A stretch of 64,000 bases of DNA from Duganella sp. CF402 (GCF_900109645.1 NZ_FOBG01000001.1:1922001-1986000); one strand, 5' to 3'. Counted from the stretch's first letter, positions 24,225 through 34,672 are shown. Notes: generated by a model from the letters alone, not told the origin. Translations and numbers: made by a program.

Positions 24225-25780
24225 ACGCCGCCATCACAGCCCTGCTGCTGACCGAAGTCCGGCTGCGCATGCGCCGCCCCGGCACGCTGGTCGCGGTGCT
24301 GGCGCTGATCGTGCTGACCTGGCTGATGGTGGGCGATCCGGCCAAGGGCCACGCCATGATCGTCAGCGACAATGCCCGTGTCACCTACAACAGCAGTTGC
24401 CTGGCGATAGGCAGCGCGGCGCTGACCGGCCTGTTTTTCGGCCTGATCGGCTTCTACCTCACGCGCGGCCGCATGAACGAAGATATCCGCACCGGTGTGG
24501 GCGCCGTGCTGGCCGCCACGCCATCCGGATCCGGCGTGTTCGTTTTCGGACGTTGGCTGGGAAACGTGGCCTACCTATGCGGGCTGCTGCTCATTTTTTT
24601 AGTGACCATGCTGGTGCTGCATCTGCTACGCGGCGAAGGGCCGATGCAACTGGCGGTCTATCTGCAAACCTATGCGCTGGTGCTGCTGCCGCTGGTGTTC
24701 TTCACCGCCAGCATCGTGCTGTTGTTCGAGTCCTGGCCGCCGCTCATGGGAAAAGGCGGCGATGTGCTCTACTTCGTGCTATGGACCATGCAGCTGAGCG
24801 CCGGCGCGATTGCGACAGCGAATCACAAAAGCTGGTCTCCCGCGTTATTGCTGGATTTCTCCGGCATAGGCATCGTCATTGCGCAGGTATCGGCGGTTCT
24901 GCCGTCTAGCGGACTGGTGATAGGCGGTGGTGACTTCGACGCGTCCCTTGCGCCGAGGACGCTGCCGAACTTGCTGTGGACCGCGCCCATCGTCTGGACA
25001 CGCATCGCTTCCGCCCTGATCGCCCTGCTGCCGTTACTGCCAGCCCTGCTCCTGTTCCACCGCTTCTCGCCAGACCGCGTCAAGGTCCGCGCCGGGCAAG
25101 GCGGCTGGTCGCCGCTGGCTTTGCTCAACCGCGTCCTGCGCCCCTGCGCGCGTATCGCCCGGCCGCTGCTGCCGCTGGCGGCGCGCTTGCCAGGTGTTGG
25201 GGGCCATGTGCTGGCGCTATTGGCGCTGGTGCTGCTGACCAATCCGGCCGCGATTGTGGCCGCACTGGCACTGCTGGTACTTGGCTGCGCGATCGACGGC
25301 CCGCAGCTTGGCGCGGTAGTCATCGGCGCCATTGTGGTATGGGGTATTCTGATCAGCGAAATCAGCGTGCGCGATGCACAATATGATGTTGACGCCATGA
25401 CCGCCGCCCTGCCCGGCGGGCGACTTCGCAGCTACGCCGCGCAATGGCTGGCTTCCTGTCTGCTGGCCTTGTTGCTGACCGCTCCGGTCCTGCTGCGCTG
25501 GCTGGCCCACGCGCCGCTGCGCGCAGCGGCCTTGCTGTGCGGCGTGGCAGCCTTGTCGGCCGCCGCTGGCGTGCTGGGAGGATTGAGCCGGACAGCGCGA
25601 ACCTTCCTCGCGCTGTTCTTGTTCGGTATGTATGTGGCGACGCAGGCCGTCACCATCCCGGCGCTGGACGTCGCCGGATTCAATGGCGCCGCCACCATTG
25701 CTTCGGTCACTGGGTACCTGGTGGCGGCCGGCCTGTTGCTGCTACTCGGGCGGCTTCTGGCGCTGCGCCAGAGCCGCTAG
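24221..25780 (+). CDS. ABC transporter permease, about 12 membrane segments
   Basis: The 519-residue protein is almost wholly hydrophobic, with an N-terminal TEVRLRMRRPGTLVAVLALIVLTW helix typical of ABC-2 permeases, and about a dozen predicted membrane segments. That is twice the usual number for one ABC-2 subunit, suggesting a fused or duplicated permease. The start overlaps the ATPase stop (ATGA). A loop at residues 50-60 (AMIVSDNARVTYNSS) may face the periplasm. The gene converges on the GH3 gene with 10 bases between stops and no obvious terminator. Function is export or membrane remodelling of an unknown molecule. Confidence 0.75.
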   Translation: MNAAITALLLTEVRLRMRRPGTLVAVLALIVLTWLMVGDPAKGHAMIVSDNARVTYNSSCLAIGSAALTGLFFGLIGFYLTRGRMNEDIRTGVGAVLAATPSGSGVFVFGRWLGNVAYLCGLLLIFLVTMLVLHLLRGEGPMQLAVYLQTYALVLLPLVFFTASIVLLFESWPPLMGKGGDVLYFVLWTMQLSAGAIATANHKSWSPALLLDFSGIGIVIAQVSAVLPSSGLVIGGGDFDASLAPRTLPNLLWTAPIVWTRIASALIALLPLLPALLLFHRFSPDRVKVRAGQGGWSPLALLNRVLRPCARIARPLLPLAARLPGVGGHVLALLALVLLTNPAAIVAALALLVLGCAIDGPQLGAVVIGAIVVWGILISEISVRDAQYDVDAMTAALPGGRLRSYAAQWLASCLLALLLTAPVLLRWLAHAPLRAAALLCGVAALSAAAGVLGGLSRTARTFLALFLFGMYVATQAVTIPALDVAGFNGAATIASVTGYLVAAGLLLLLGRLLALRQSR

Positions 25781-25790
25781 CTGGTAATCG

Positions 25791-28169
25791 TCAACCAACC
25801 ATCAGCTTGACCGACTTGAGGTTCACGCTATCCGGGCCGGCGTGGATGGTGAAGCTGCCCGGCTCCACCACGCGCTTCATCTCGGTGTTGTAGAACCACA
25901 GGTCCGACGGCTTGATGTCAAAGCTCAGCGTGCGCTTCTCGCCCGGCTGCAGCGTGACGCGCTTGAACGCCTTCAGCTCCAGCACCGGCCGCGTCACCGA
26001 ACTAACATCGTCGCGAATGTAGATCTGCACCACTTCGTCGCCCGCGCGCTTGCCGGTATTGGTCACATCCACTTCGACCTTGGTCGACTCACCGACCCCG
26101 ATAGTAGCTTTGGTCAGTCGCGGCGCCGAAATCGCAAACGTGGTGTAGCTCAAGCCGAAGCCGAATGGATACAGCGGCTTGGTCGAGCCATCGATGTAGC
26201 CACGGCGCGCCGACGGTTTGTGGTTGTAGAAGATCGGCAGCTGGCCCACGCCGCGCGCGATCGACACCGGCAGCTTGCCGCCTGGGTTGGCGCGGCCGAA
26301 CAGCAGGTCGGCCGCCGCGTTGCCGGTCTCCTGGCCCATGTACCAGCCTTCGATAATCGCATCGGCCTTCTCGGCCAGGTAATTGATCGACAGCGGACGG
26401 CCGTTCAACAAGAACACCACGGTCGGTTTGCCCAGCGCGAAGATGGCGCGCGCAAGGTCATTCTGCTGGCCCATCAGGTCCAGCGATTCGCGGTCGCCGA
26501 GGTGAGTATCGGCCCACGCTTCGCGGCTGGTCTGCTCGTTATCGCCCAACACCATGATGATGGTGTCGGCCGACCTGGCCGCTTCCACTGCATCGGCGAT
26601 CAGCTTCGCGTTGACCGCCGGATCGGTGAACTTGATTTCGTCCTTGCCCCAGATACGGCTTTCGGTGATGCGTACACCTTCGGAATACGCCAGCGCGAAG
26701 CCCTGCGCCTTGGCCTCGGCTTCCAGGCCTTCATGGATCGACACCACGTGGCGCGGAATATCCGAGTAGCCGCCGATCGGCGTGTCCTTGGCATGGGTAC
26801 CGATCAGCAGCACCTTGCCAACCTTCTTGCCGTCCAGTGGCAGCAGGCCCTTGTCGTTCTTCAGCAGAACCGGAGTGCGCGTCGCTGCCACGCGTGCCAG
26901 TGCGACGGCGTCCTTGGTGGCGGTCAGGCTCTCTGCTGCCTTGGCGTCCACGTAAGGATTTTCAAACAGGCCGGCTTCGAACTTCATGGTCAGCACACGG
27001 CGCACCACGGCGTCGATTTCGCTCACGCTGATGCGCCCTTCCTTCACCAGCTGGCCCAGCTCCTTGAAGCCGGCGCCGTCCGGCGTCTCGATATCGACGC
27101 CGGCCTTGAAGGCGCGATAACCGGCCTCCTTGGCCGAATCCACCAACTTGTGGCGCGACACCAGTTCGATCACGGCCATGTAGTCCGACACGGTCAGGCC
27201 CTTGAAGCCCCACTCCTCGCGCAGCACCTTGGTCAGCAGCCAGTGATTGGCGTGCGACGGCACGCCGCCGATCTCGTTATACGACGGCATCACGGCGCCA
27301 ACGTTGGACTCCTTGATCGCGCGCTCGAACGGCGGGAAGAACTCCTCGCGCAAGGTACGTTCGGTGACTTCGGCCGGTCCGGTGTTGGTGCCGTTTTCCG
27401 GCTGGCCGTGGCCCGTCATATGCTTGAGCGTAACGAACACCTTGTCCTTGGCCAACTTGGGATCAGTACCCGCAAAGCCGAGAATGGCCGCCTTGCCGAT
27501 CTCGCCGCAGACGTAAGGATCTTCGCCGAAGGTTTCCTCGATGCGTCCCCAGCGCGGTTCGCGTGCCACGTCCACCACCGGCGCCAGCGCCAGGTTGGCG
27601 CCGCGTACACGCATTTCGCGCGCCGCCACGCTGAAAATCTTCGTGGTCAGATCGGTGTCGAAGGAAGATGCGATGCCAATCGCCTGCGGGAAGCAGGTTG
27701 CGTGGCGCGCCACATAGCCGTGCAGCGCTTCTTCGTGCATGAACATCGGGATGCCGAGGCGAGTCTGCTCCATCGCCCACTTCTGCGCCGCGTTGACGTA
27801 GTTGGCGGTTTCCAGCGCGGTGCGGTTCAGCACCTGGCCGTCATCGCCGGCGGCGCCAGCGCCCTGCCCCAGGCGGCGGTCCGACGGACGCGCCAGCATG
27901 CCCATACCATGCGGGAATTCCTGCTGTGCCTTGGCGGCGACGAACTCACCCTTCTCGTCCTGGATTTTGACCTTGGTCAGCCAGGTGCAATGCAGCTGCA
28001 TGATTTTTTCTTCCAGCGTCATGCGGCCGATCAGATCATCGACGCGCTTTTCAACCGGCAGCGAGACGTCCTTGTAAGGCGCCTTGGCTGGCGCGGCGAT
28101 CGCCGGCAGCACGGTGAGACCGGCCAGCCCGGTCATGGAGGTAAGGAACTGCCTGCGGTTATTGGTCAT
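25791..28169 (-). CDS. Glycoside hydrolase family 3 beta-xylosidase/glucosidase, Tat-exported
   Basis: The 792-residue protein has a twin-arginine signal (NRRQFLTSMTGLAGL, residues 4-18), a GH3 N-terminal barrel with the nucleophile aspartate in GLTVSDY (about D329), the GH3 C-terminal sandwich (LLIGTHAKDTPIGGYSD) and a fibronectin type III-like tail. In a xylan locus the natural role is removal of xylose from xylo-oligosaccharide ends, though GH3 enzymes also act on glucosides or arabinosides. It sits 28 bases after xylH on the same strand and is the last gene of the xylose operon. GGAGA precedes the ATG at 28169. Confidence 0.88.
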   Translation of the reverse strand: MTNNRRQFLTSMTGLAGLTVLPAIAAPAKAPYKDVSLPVEKRVDDLIGRMTLEEKIMQLHCTWLTKVKIQDEKGEFVAAKAQQEFPHGMGMLARPSDRRLGQGAGAAGDDGQVLNRTALETANYVNAAQKWAMEQTRLGIPMFMHEEALHGYVARHATCFPQAIGIASSFDTDLTTKIFSVAAREMRVRGANLALAPVVDVAREPRWGRIEETFGEDPYVCGEIGKAAILGFAGTDPKLAKDKVFVTLKHMTGHGQPENGTNTGPAEVTERTLREEFFPPFERAIKESNVGAVMPSYNEIGGVPSHANHWLLTKVLREEWGFKGLTVSDYMAVIELVSRHKLVDSAKEAGYRAFKAGVDIETPDGAGFKELGQLVKEGRISVSEIDAVVRRVLTMKFEAGLFENPYVDAKAAESLTATKDAVALARVAATRTPVLLKNDKGLLPLDGKKVGKVLLIGTHAKDTPIGGYSDIPRHVVSIHEGLEAEAKAQGFALAYSEGVRITESRIWGKDEIKFTDPAVNAKLIADAVEAARSADTIIMVLGDNEQTSREAWADTHLGDRESLDLMGQQNDLARAIFALGKPTVVFLLNGRPLSINYLAEKADAIIEGWYMGQETGNAAADLLFGRANPGGKLPVSIARGVGQLPIFYNHKPSARRGYIDGSTKPLYPFGFGLSYTTFAISAPRLTKATIGVGESTKVEVDVTNTGKRAGDEVVQIYIRDDVSSVTRPVLELKAFKRVTLQPGEKRTLSFDIKPSDLWFYNTEMKRVVEPGSFTIHAGPDSVNLKSVKLMVG

Positions 28170-28197
28170 GCGTTGTCTCCGTTATTGGATATATTTT

Positions 28198-29337
28198 TTA
28201 TCGCTTGCCGGCGCGAGTGCTGACGTCCACCCAAACTGCCAGCGTCAGGATCGCGCCTTTGACGATCATCTGCCAGTAGGTGTCCACGTCCAGCATCGAC
28301 ATGCCGTTGTCCAGCGAGGCCATGACCAGCGCACCAATCAGCGCGCCGTGCACGGTACCGGAGCCGCCGCGCATCGAGGTGCCGCCGATGAAGCAGGCCG
28401 CAATGGCATCCAGCTCGCCCGAGGTACCGGCCGACGGCGAGCCCGCAGCCAGGCGCGCGGTGTTCACCAGGCCAGCCAGTGCGCACATCAGGCCCATGAT
28501 CCCGAAGATCCACAGCTTGATCGATTTGACGTTGATGCCCGACAGGCGGGTCGCTTCCATGTTCGAGCCGACCGAGTACACGCGGCGGCCAAACACGGTC
28601 TGCGTGGTGACGTAGCTGAAGATGCCCAGCAACGCCAGCAACAGCAGCACCGGCAGCGGAATGCCTTCATACGAATTGAAGGTGATGACAAAGGCCGCCA
28701 GCACCACACCCAGGCCAGCCAGCTTGGCGGCATCGCGCCACACCGGCGCCACGTCCAGCGCGTGCGCGGCGCGGCTGCGGCGCTGCGCGAAGATCAGGTA
28801 GATGGCCACCGCAAACAGCAGGAAGCCCAGCGCGATGCCCAGCGTCGGCGACAGGTAGGCCTGGCCGATGTAGACCATGTCGTCAGACACCGGCGCAATG
28901 GTGGTGCCGCCGGTGACGCCCAGCACGATGCCGCGATACGCCAGCATGCCGCCCAAACCAACGATGAACGAAGGGATGCCCAGATAAGCCGTCAGGTAGC
29001 CGTTGAACAGGCCAATCACCAGGCCCACCACCAGCACCACGACCAGCGTGAGCGGCAGCGGCAGGTGGTGCGTCACATCCAGCACCGCCGCCACGCCGCC
29101 CAGCAGGCCAAGCAGCGAACCGACCGACAGATCGATCTCACCGGCGATAATCACCAGCGACATGCCGCAAGCGACGATGCCGGTAATCGCCATCTGGCGC
29201 ATCAGGTTGGAGAGATTACGCGGGGTGACGAAACCGCCCTCGGTGTGATAGCTGAAGAATGCCCAGATCAATGCCACCGCAATCAACAGGGCCAGCATTT
29301 TGTACTGCGTGAACAGCTGTTTCAAATTGAATTTCAT
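28198..29337 (-). CDS. xylH: D-xylose ABC transporter permease
   Basis: The 379-residue polytopic protein matches the XylH permease of the CUT2 sugar transporter class: NLMRQMAITGIVACGMSLVIIAGEIDLSVGS near the N terminus, and GINVKSIKLWIFGIMGLMCALAGLVNTARL with the EAA-like coupling region, then MRGGSGTVHGALIGA. It forms the membrane channel for D-xylose, driven by XylG. It lies 14 bases from xylG, in the order F-G-H on the minus strand. Confidence 0.92.
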   Translation of the reverse strand: MKFNLKQLFTQYKMLALLIAVALIWAFFSYHTEGGFVTPRNLSNLMRQMAITGIVACGMSLVIIAGEIDLSVGSLLGLLGGVAAVLDVTHHLPLPLTLVVVLVVGLVIGLFNGYLTAYLGIPSFIVGLGGMLAYRGIVLGVTGGTTIAPVSDDMVYIGQAYLSPTLGIALGFLLFAVAIYLIFAQRRSRAAHALDVAPVWRDAAKLAGLGVVLAAFVITFNSYEGIPLPVLLLLALLGIFSYVTTQTVFGRRVYSVGSNMEATRLSGINVKSIKLWIFGIMGLMCALAGLVNTARLAAGSPSAGTSGELDAIAACFIGGTSMRGGSGTVHGALIGALVMASLDNGMSMLDVDTYWQMIVKGAILTLAVWVDVSTRAGKR

Positions 29338-29351
29338 TGGTAGTCCTAATG

Positions 29352-30878
29352 TCAGTGCGCCTGATCCAGCGCTGCTGCCAGCACGGTTTCCTGGCTCAGG
29401 TTATCGTTGACGAAATCGCCGCGCAGCTTGCCCTCGCCGATCACCAGCACGCGGTCCGAGATGCCCAGCACTTCGGCCAGTTCCGACGACACCATGATGA
29501 TGGACATGCCCTCTTTCGCCAGATTGAAGATCAACTGATAGATCTCGAACTTGGCGCCGACGTCGACGCCGCGCGTCGGTTCATCGAGGATGAGGATTTT
29601 CGGTTTGGTCAGCAGCATCTTGGACAGCACCGCTTTTTGCTGGTTGCCGCCCGAGAGGCCGGTAATCGGCAGGAACGGGCTGGAAGTCTTCAGCTTGACG
29701 CTCTTGATCTCCTGGCGGATGGTCGCCAGTTCAGCTTCCTGGTCAATGCGGCTGGCGCGTGCAAAATCCTTCAGCACCGCAAGCGTCATGTTGTGGCCAA
29801 CACCGAGGTCCGGCACGATGCCGTGATGCTTGCGGTCTTCCGGCACCATCGCCAGGCCGTTGCGGATGGCTTTCACCGGCGTGCTGGTATCGAGCTTGAC
29901 ACCATTGAGATACACCTCGGCCTCGCTCGGTCCCGGATAGGCGCCAAAGATGGCCGACACCAGCTCGGTGCGGCCCGCGCCCACCAGGCCGGCGATGCCC
30001 AGCACTTCGCCCTTGCGCAGCTTGAACGAGATATCGTCCACGCGCTTGCGTTCGGGGTTGTCGGCGTCGTAGCAGGTGACGTTGCGGGCTTCGAAAATCA
30101 CTTCTCCCGGCGTGTGTTCACGCTGCGGATAGAGCTGCGTCATTTCGCGGCCCACCATCTGCGCAATGATGCGGTCGATATTCATCTCCGACATCGGCGT
30201 GGTGGCGATATGCTGGCCGTCGCGGATGGTGACGATGGTGTCGCAAATGTCCGCCACTTCATCCAGCTTGTGCGAGATGTAGACGCAGGTGACGCCCTTG
30301 GCTTTGAGCGAATGGATAATATTCAGCAGCACCTTGATCTCGGACGCCGTCAGCGAGGACGACGGCTCGTCGAGAATCAACAGGCGCGCGTTCTTGTTGA
30401 GCGCCTTGGCGATTTCGATCAGCTGCTGGTGGCCACCGCCGTACTGCTTCACCGGCAGCACCACGTTCACGTCATTGATGTTCAGTTCTTTGAGCAGTTC
30501 CTCGGCGCGGCGGTTCATGGCCGCATAGTCCATGCGACCGCCCGGCAGTGTGATCTCATTGCCGAGGAAGATATTCTCCGCCACCGACAGCTCGGGCACC
30601 AGCATCAGCTCCTGGTGGATGATGACAATACCGGCCGCCTCGGTCTCGCGGATCGATTGCGCCTGCAGCGGTTTGCCATCCCAGATAATCTCGCCGTCCC
30701 AGGTGCCGTGCGGGTACACGGCGGACAGCACTTTCATTAACGTCGATTTGCCGGCGCCGTTCTCGCCACACAAGCCCGCGCATTCGCCGGCCTTGAGCTT
30801 GATGTCGATGCCGTTCAGGGCGCGCACACCGCCAAATTCCTTGACGATGTTGCGCATTTCCAGAAGATATTCGGCCAT
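29352..30878 (-). CDS. xylG: D-xylose ABC transporter ATP-binding protein (two ABC domains)
   Basis: The 508-residue protein carries two ABC domains in tandem, as in all CUT2 transporters. The first has a full Walker A (GENGAGKST, about residues 38-46), Walker B ([12 protein letters not shown]) and signature; the second has the usual degenerate Walker A ([10 protein letters not shown]) and [32 protein letters not shown]. It energises uptake of D-xylose through XylH. It begins 8 bases after the xylF stop. GGAGC precedes the ATG. Confidence 0.93.
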   Translation of the reverse strand: MAEYLLEMRNIVKEFGGVRALNGIDIKLKAGECAGLCGENGAGKSTLMKVLSAVYPHGTWDGEIIWDGKPLQAQSIRETEAAGIVIIHQELMLVPELSVAENIFLGNEITLPGGRMDYAAMNRRAEELLKELNINDVNVVLPVKQYGGGHQQLIEIAKALNKNARLLILDEPSSSLTASEIKVLLNIIHSLKAKGVTCVYISHKLDEVADICDTIVTIRDGQHIATTPMSEMNIDRIIAQMVGREMTQLYPQREHTPGEVIFEARNVTCYDADNPERKRVDDISFKLRKGEVLGIAGLVGAGRTELVSAIFGAYPGPSEAEVYLNGVKLDTSTPVKAIRNGLAMVPEDRKHHGIVPDLGVGHNMTLAVLKDFARASRIDQEAELATIRQEIKSVKLKTSSPFLPITGLSGGNQQKAVLSKMLLTKPKILILDEPTRGVDVGAKFEIYQLIFNLAKEGMSIIMVSSELAEVLGISDRVLVIGEGKLRGDFVNDNLSQETVLAAALDQAH

Positions 30879-30886
30879 GCTGCTCC

Positions 30887-31888
30887 TTAGTTGGTCAGCT
30901 GGGCCTTGGTGTAAAAGCCGTCGTCGGTCAGCACGTTGACGTTAGCCTTGGTCAGCGCGGTCGGCGCCAGCAGCAGCGTGCTCACGTTCTTCATGCCGTT
31001 GTTGTAGCTGGCATTGAAGGCCGGCGCTTCATTGCGCACCAGCTTGACCGACAGGCGCGCCGCTTCGGTGGCGATCACTTTCAGCGGTTTGTAGACGGTC
31101 ATGGCCTGGGTGCCGGCGATCACGCGCTTGACGGCGGCGAGATCGGCATCCTGGCCGGAGACTGGGACTTTGCCGGACAGCTTTTGCGCGGCCAGTGCCT
31201 GGATCGCGCCGCCAGCGGTGGCGTCGTTGGAGGCCACCACGGCGTCGATCTTGTTGCCGTTGGCGGTCAGCGCGTTTTCCACGATGGACAGCGCTTCGGA
31301 CGCGCTCCAGTCCTTGACCCACTGCTTGCCGACCACTTTGATGTCGCCCTTGTCGATCAGCGGCTGCAGGACTTTCAGCTGGCCTTCGCGCAGCACCTTG
31401 GCATTGTTGTCGGTCGGCGCGCCGCCCAGCAGGTAGTAGTTACCCTTTGGTTTGATGGCCACCAGGCTGCTGGCTTGCAGCTCGCCGACCTTGGCGTTGT
31501 CGAAGGAGATGTAGGCGTCGATATCGGCGTTGAGGATCAGGCGGTCGTAGGAGACCACCTTGATCTTGGCCTTCTTCGCTTCACGCACGGCGTTGTTCAG
31601 CACCGTGGCGTTGTACGGAACGATGACCAGCACGTCCACGCCGCGCGAGATCAGGTTTTCGATCTGCGAAATCTGGCGCTGCTCGCTGGCGTCGGCCGAT
31701 TGCACGTAGACCTTGGCGCCCAGCTTTTCAGCTTCGGCGGTGAAGTATTCACGGTCGCGCGCCCAACGCTCGAGGCGCAGGTCGTCGATCGAGAAACCGA
31801 TCTTCGGGTTCTTGGCGTCGGCCATTGCGCTGCCGGCGCCCAGTGCCATCATCGCGCCGAGTACGGCGCTCGCTACAATCTTCTTCAT
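30887..31888 (-). CDS. xylF: D-xylose-binding periplasmic protein
   Basis: The 333-residue protein has a Sec signal peptide cleaved after SAMA (about residue 23) and a periplasmic binding protein type I fold: [41 protein letters not shown] and [16 protein letters not shown]. The sequence follows D-xylose-binding XylF closely. It delivers xylose to XylH/XylG. GGAG stands 9 bases before the ATG at 31888. A 116-base gap holding a REP-like hairpin pair separates it from xylD, so it may have its own expression level within the operon. Confidence 0.93.
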   Translation of the reverse strand: MKKIVASAVLGAMMALGAGSAMADAKNPKIGFSIDDLRLERWARDREYFTAEAEKLGAKVYVQSADASEQRQISQIENLISRGVDVLVIVPYNATVLNNAVREAKKAKIKVVSYDRLILNADIDAYISFDNAKVGELQASSLVAIKPKGNYYLLGGAPTDNNAKVLREGQLKVLQPLIDKGDIKVVGKQWVKDWSASEALSIVENALTANGNKIDAVVASNDATAGGAIQALAAQKLSGKVPVSGQDADLAAVKRVIAGTQAMTVYKPLKVIATEAARLSVKLVRNEAPAFNASYNNGMKNVSTLLLAPTALTKANVNVLTDDGFYTKAQLTN

Positions 31889-31922
31889 CTAATCGTCTCC
31901 GTTAGTTATTCTTGCCACCGTC

Positions 31923-31998
31923 GTCCCGGCGCAGGCCGGGACCCAATGAAAGCGCGCTGCGACGCACACTCAGCTTGGATTCCGGCCTTCGCCGGAAT
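31923..31998. repeat. REP-like palindromic element (two hairpins)
   Basis: GTCCCGGC-GCAG-GCCGGGAC (31923-31942) and ATTCCGGC-CTTC-GCCGGAAT (31979-31998) flank a 36-base spacer. This pair of perfect 8-bp stems, with the flanking CGTC and TGACG, has the form of the dispersed intergenic repeats of many beta- and gammaproteobacteria. It lies between xylD and xylF and could stabilise or attenuate the transcript there. Confidence 0.8.
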
Positions 31999-32004
31999 GA
32001 CGGG

Positions 32005-33780
32005 CTAGTGGTTATGGCGGGCCAGATTGTCGCCCACGCCTTGGTACTTGAGCGCCAGTTCCATGCAGGCGCCGGTATCCATCTGACCCACGGTGGAGCG
32101 GTACAGTTCCTGCCAAGGCGTCTGGCTCGGCGGCACCGGCGGGATCCCTTCCGTCTTGCGCTTGGCCAGTTCCTCGTCGCTGATCAGCATATTGCAACTG
32201 CCTTCGTTCAGATCCACGCGCACGGTGTCGCCGGTACGGATGTAAGCCAGGCCACCGCCCACCGCGCTTTCCGGCGCCGCGTTCAGGATCGACGGGCTGT
32301 CCGAGGTACCGGACTGGCGGCCGTCACCCAGCGTTGGCAACCAGTTGATACCGCGCTTGATCAGGGCATCAGGCGGTTGCATGTTCACGACTTCCGCCGA
32401 ACCTGGCCAGCCGATCGGGCCTGCGCCGCGAATCACCAGGATGCAGTTCTCATCGATGTTCAGCGACGGATCGTTGATACGGTTGTGGTAATCGCCAGAA
32501 CCATCGAACACGATGGCGCGCGATTCGAACACATTCTCCTGGCCTGGAATGCTCAGGTAGCGCTGACGGAATTCCGGCGAAATCACGCTGGTCTTCATGA
32601 TGGCGAAGTCGAACAGATTGCCCTTCAGGACGAAGAAGCCTGCGTCTTCCTTCAGCGGCGCGTTGAACGGGTAGATCACTTCGCGGTCGTTGGTTTCGCG
32701 GCCGACCAGGTTTTCCTTCATGGTCTTGCCGGTGACGGTGAGTCGGTCGGAGCGCAGCTTGCCCTGCTGTTCCAGTTCCCACATCACGGCCGGCACGCCA
32801 CCCGCGCGGTGGAAACGCTCGCCGAGGAATTTACCGGACGGCTGCATGTTCAGCAGCAGCGGCACTTTGTGGCCGTATTCCATCCAGTCGGTGGACTTCA
32901 GTTCCACGCCGGCGTGGCGCGCCATCGCAACGATGTGCTGCTGGGCGTTGGTGGAACCGCCGATGGCGGCATTGACCACAATCGCGTCGAGGAAGGCTTC
33001 GCGGTTCAGGATCTGCGACGGACGCAGGTCCTGCTTGGCCATTTCAACGATGCGCTTACCGGTTTCGTAGGCCATCTGGCCACGTTCGCGGTATGGCGCA
33101 GGAATCGCCGAGCAGCCGGTCAGCGACATGCCCAGCGCTTCGGCGATGGCGTTCATGGTCGACGCGGTGCCCATCGTGTTGCAGTGGCCCGCCGACGGCG
33201 CCGAGGCGGCGGCGATTTCCAGGAACTTCTCGTTGTCGATCTTGCCGGCTGCCAGCTGCTTGCGGCCCTTCCAGATCGCCGAGCCGGAACCTACCAGTTC
33301 ACCATCGAGCCAGCCGTCCAGCATCGGACCGCCGGACAGCACGATGGCAGGAATGTCGATGGTGGCCGCAGCCATCAGCTGCGACGGCGTGGTCTTGTCG
33401 CAGCCGGTGGTCAGCACCACAGCGTCGATCGGATAGCCGTGCAGGATTTCGACCAGGCCCATATACGCCAGGTTGCGGTCGATAGCGGCGGTCGGGCGGC
33501 GGCAGTTCTCGAAGATCGGATGCAGCGGGAATTCCATCGCAATGCCGCCAGCATCGCGGATGCCGTCGCGCACGCGCTTGGCCAGCTCCAGGTGGATGCG
33601 GTTGCACGGGCTGATATCGCTGCCCGATTGGGCGATGCCGATGATCGGGCGGCCGGAACGCAGCTCTTCAGGCGTGATGCCGTAGTTCATAAAGCGCTCG
33701 AGATACAGCGCGGTCATATCGATGTGGTCCGGATTATCGAACCAGTCCTGCGAACGGTAGCGACGCGATTGGGTGCTCAT
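32005..33780 (-). CDS. xylD: D-xylonate dehydratase (IlvD/Edd family)
   Basis: The 591-residue enzyme matches Caulobacter-type xylonate dehydratase nearly end to end. Iron-sulfur cysteines lie in TTGCDKTTP and SAGHCNTMGTAST; MNYGITPEELRSGRPIIGIAQSGSDISPCN and FHRAGGVPAVMWEL are family signatures. It removes water from D-xylonate to give 2-keto-3-deoxy-D-xylonate, the third step of the oxidative xylose pathway. The gene starts 7 bases after the xylC stop, within the operon. The related arabinonate dehydratases are the main alternative, but the xylose context decides it. Confidence 0.9.
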   Translation of the reverse strand: MSTQSRRYRSQDWFDNPDHIDMTALYLERFMNYGITPEELRSGRPIIGIAQSGSDISPCNRIHLELAKRVRDGIRDAGGIAMEFPLHPIFENCRRPTAAIDRNLAYMGLVEILHGYPIDAVVLTTGCDKTTPSQLMAAATIDIPAIVLSGGPMLDGWLDGELVGSGSAIWKGRKQLAAGKIDNEKFLEIAAASAPSAGHCNTMGTASTMNAIAEALGMSLTGCSAIPAPYRERGQMAYETGKRIVEMAKQDLRPSQILNREAFLDAIVVNAAIGGSTNAQQHIVAMARHAGVELKSTDWMEYGHKVPLLLNMQPSGKFLGERFHRAGGVPAVMWELEQQGKLRSDRLTVTGKTMKENLVGRETNDREVIYPFNAPLKEDAGFFVLKGNLFDFAIMKTSVISPEFRQRYLSIPGQENVFESRAIVFDGSGDYHNRINDPSLNIDENCILVIRGAGPIGWPGSAEVVNMQPPDALIKRGINWLPTLGDGRQSGTSDSPSILNAAPESAVGGGLAYIRTGDTVRVDLNEGSCNMLISDEELAKRKTEGIPPVPPSQTPWQELYRSTVGQMDTGACMELALKYQGVGDNLARHNH

Positions 33781-33787
33781 AAAGTGC

Positions 33788-34672
33788 CTATTCTGGTAAG
33801 TACAGGTGTTGCAGTTGTCCTGGGGTAGCCACGCGGAAGCTGAATACGCCTCCTGCCAGCGGCTCGCGGCTCAATTGTTCGTCGGTCAGTCCCTTGCGGG
33901 CGGTGGTCACAAACACGGTGCGCAAATCCTCGCCACCGAATGCCACCTTGGTGATATTCGAACACGGCATGGCGATGCTGTCCAGTAGTTCGCCCGATGC
34001 GGCGTAGCGCTCGATGCGGGCGCCCGCGAACAGACCTACCCACAGCGCGCCGTCGGCGTCCACCGCCGTGCCGTCCGGGTAACCGCTGCCCTCGATGCGC
34101 ACGAACACGCGCTTGTTGGACAGGTTGCCCTTCTCATCGAGATCGAACGCGTAGATGATTTTTTCCAGCGTGTCGGTGTGATAGAAGGTGCGGCCGTCCG
34201 GGCTGACGCACGGACCATTGGTGATGACGTAGCCGCCGTCCATGCGCAGCATGCGCTGGGCGCCGCCCACCTGGCTCAGGCGATACAGCGCGCCGCTGGG
34301 CGCCGTTTCAGCGTTGTCCATCGAACCAAACCACAGCGCGCCGTGGCGGTCGATATAGCCGTCGTTGAGGCGATTGCCCGGCAGGTCCGACTCCAGCTCG
34401 AGGAGCGTGGTCAGCGCGCCGGTCTCGAACGAGAAGCGCTCGATGCGGCCCGGCAGTCCGCACACGAAATCGCCGCCGTGCATCGGCAAGGCGAAGCCCA
34501 CTTCGGCCGGCACCGTCCAGCTTTGACGGCGGCTGCCGTCTTCGGCGCAACGGTGGATGGCGCGCTGTTTGATGTCGACGAAGTACAGCGCCTTGTCCTC
34601 CGGGTGCCATACCGGGCCTTCACCCAGGGTCGCGCCCAGCGACCAGATGCACTCAGGCTGATAGAGGTTCAT
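33788..34672 (-). CDS. xylC: Xylonolactonase (SMP-30/gluconolactonase family)
   Basis: The 294-residue protein is a six-bladed SMP-30 propeller: LGEGPVWHPEDKALYFVDI carries the first metal-binding glutamate, LNDGYIDRHGALWFGSMD the asparagine region, TNGPCVSPDGRTFYHTDT and GYPDGTAVDADGALWVG the remaining ligands. It opens the D-xylonolactone made by XylB. I place the start at 34672, which overlaps the xylB stop as ATGA; an ATG at 34684 would add four residues. Other sugar lactones could also be substrates. Confidence 0.87.
   Translation of the reverse strand: MNLYQPECIWSLGATLGEGPVWHPEDKALYFVDIKQRAIHRCAEDGSRRQSWTVPAEVGFALPMHGGDFVCGLPGRIERFSFETGALTTLLELESDLPGNRLNDGYIDRHGALWFGSMDNAETAPSGALYRLSQVGGAQRMLRMDGGYVITNGPCVSPDGRTFYHTDTLEKIIYAFDLDEKGNLSNKRVFVRIEGSGYPDGTAVDADGALWVGLFAGARIERYAASGELLDSIAMPCSNITKVAFGGEDLRTVFVTTARKGLTDEQLSREPLAGGVFSFRVATPGQLQHLYLPE

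Noticed and set aside
31912..33828. A 638-codon plus-strand open frame over xylD
   Set aside because: It begins in the REP-like element and runs antisense to xylD, which has full family conservation; the product has no recognisable motif.
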